48,521 nucleotides of DNA, taken from assembly GCA_035498555.1 (NCBI GenBank), contig DATKAB010000085.1, forward strand, positions 1 through 48,521, given 5' to 3'. Each line of letters starts with the position of its first letter. Within the stretch, counting starts at the first letter, position 1. The notes below the pieces were generated by a model. The model saw only the letters and a list, made by a program, of their open reading frames with translations, did not search any database and had not been told where the DNA came from. Shown here one piece after another: positions 48,365-48,521 of this stretch. The stretch is from Candidatus Sulfotelmatobacter sp. (lineage in GTDB: Bacteria; Eisenbacteria; RBG-16-71-46). Both the position numbers and the translations under genes were made by a program.

Positions 48365-48521
48365 TTACGCCGCGTATTTGAGGGTGTGGCGCTGGTTGCG
48401 GGTGAAGGCTCGCGTCCGAATGGTTCTCCAGTAGTACTGCGCCCATCGCTCCGGTAGCTCGATGCGCGTGGGGAAGAGGCGCTGCTCGAGGATCTGCCTG
48501 ACGCTTCTCCTTCGCGAGTCG
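48365..48521 (-). CDS. 3' end of an unrecognised gene (continues beyond window)
   Basis: The last 51 codons of a minus-strand frame open to the window edge end at TAA (complement of 48365-48367). The translation RQILEQRLFPTRIELPERWA then QYYWRTIRTRAFTRNQRHTL has a natural, non-repetitive protein-like composition with aromatic and charged residues, unlike the shadow frames here. I cannot assign a family. The adjacent tandem repeat makes a mobile-element protein possible, but no transposase motif is visible in this fragment. Confidence 0.5.
   Translation of the reverse strand, partial: DSRRRSVRQILEQRLFPTRIELPERWAQYYWRTIRTRAFTRNQRHTLKYAA

Overview
This is a very GC-rich, gene-dense chromosomal window from a diderm bacterium. 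The closest fit I can argue for is an uncultured lineage of the FCB or Eisenbacteria kind. The reasons are an LptD outer-membrane LPS-assembly protein, secreted proteins ending in FlgD-Ig/type IX-like C-terminal domains that open with a PNP(T)SRG motif, and a PorX-type response regulator with a PglZ domain. The taxonomy is inference; there is no rRNA in the window. I saw no tRNA, CRISPR array or complete mobile element, and no gene-free stretch longer than 300 bases. Many neighbouring genes overlap by ATGA or GTGA, so much of the window is translated in coupled operons.

Region 1 (1-15.3 kb, mostly + strand) is CoA-ester metabolism. It opens with the end of a coenzyme-B12 acyl-CoA mutase whose substrate-pocket Arg is replaced by Gln, as in isobutyryl-CoA and 2-hydroxyisobutyryl-CoA mutases. 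A tiny membrane protein and the B12-binding subunit follow. Then come an FMN oxidoreductase, three acyl-CoA dehydrogenases, a thiolase and a 3-hydroxyacyl-CoA dehydrogenase. Mixed in are a FIST-domain sensor coupled to a membrane glycosyltransferase-like/TPR protein, a secreted cupredoxin, a catalytically degenerate BPSL0067-like protein, two small membrane proteins and a DUF362 protein.

Region 2 (15.5-21.8 kb, - strand) is a tight operon acpS - biotin carboxylase - biotin carrier - methylmalonyl-CoA mutase - methylmalonyl-CoA epimerase, i.e. propionyl-CoA to succinyl-CoA. The carboxyltransferase subunit is not in the operon. A secreted PQQ-type sugar dehydrogenase with a type IX-like tail lies beyond it.

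Region 3 (21.9-34 kb, +) is housekeeping: tgt-yajC-def-fmt-rsmB-PASTA protein-rpe, a Spy/CpxP-like protein with a clear terminator, then ffh-rpsP-lipoprotein-serS and a sensor histidine kinase. Region 4 (34-45.4 kb) holds a DUF4097-like surface or periplasmic protein (-), porX, tsaE, a tsaB-rimI fusion, accD, folC, lptD and a zinc-ribbon/helical protein.

Region 5 (45.4-48.5 kb) has a TPR-zincin protein (-), a small basic protein, and the most striking gene of the window. That gene encodes an exported, degenerate UshA-like metallophosphatase domain fused to a tetrahaem cytochrome c. Its reading frame is interrupted by one in-frame TGA inside a Cys-Gly-x motif, followed at the right distance by a SECIS-like hairpin, so I call it a selenoprotein. 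The window ends with a 19-bp tandem duplication and the 3' end of an unrecognised - strand gene.
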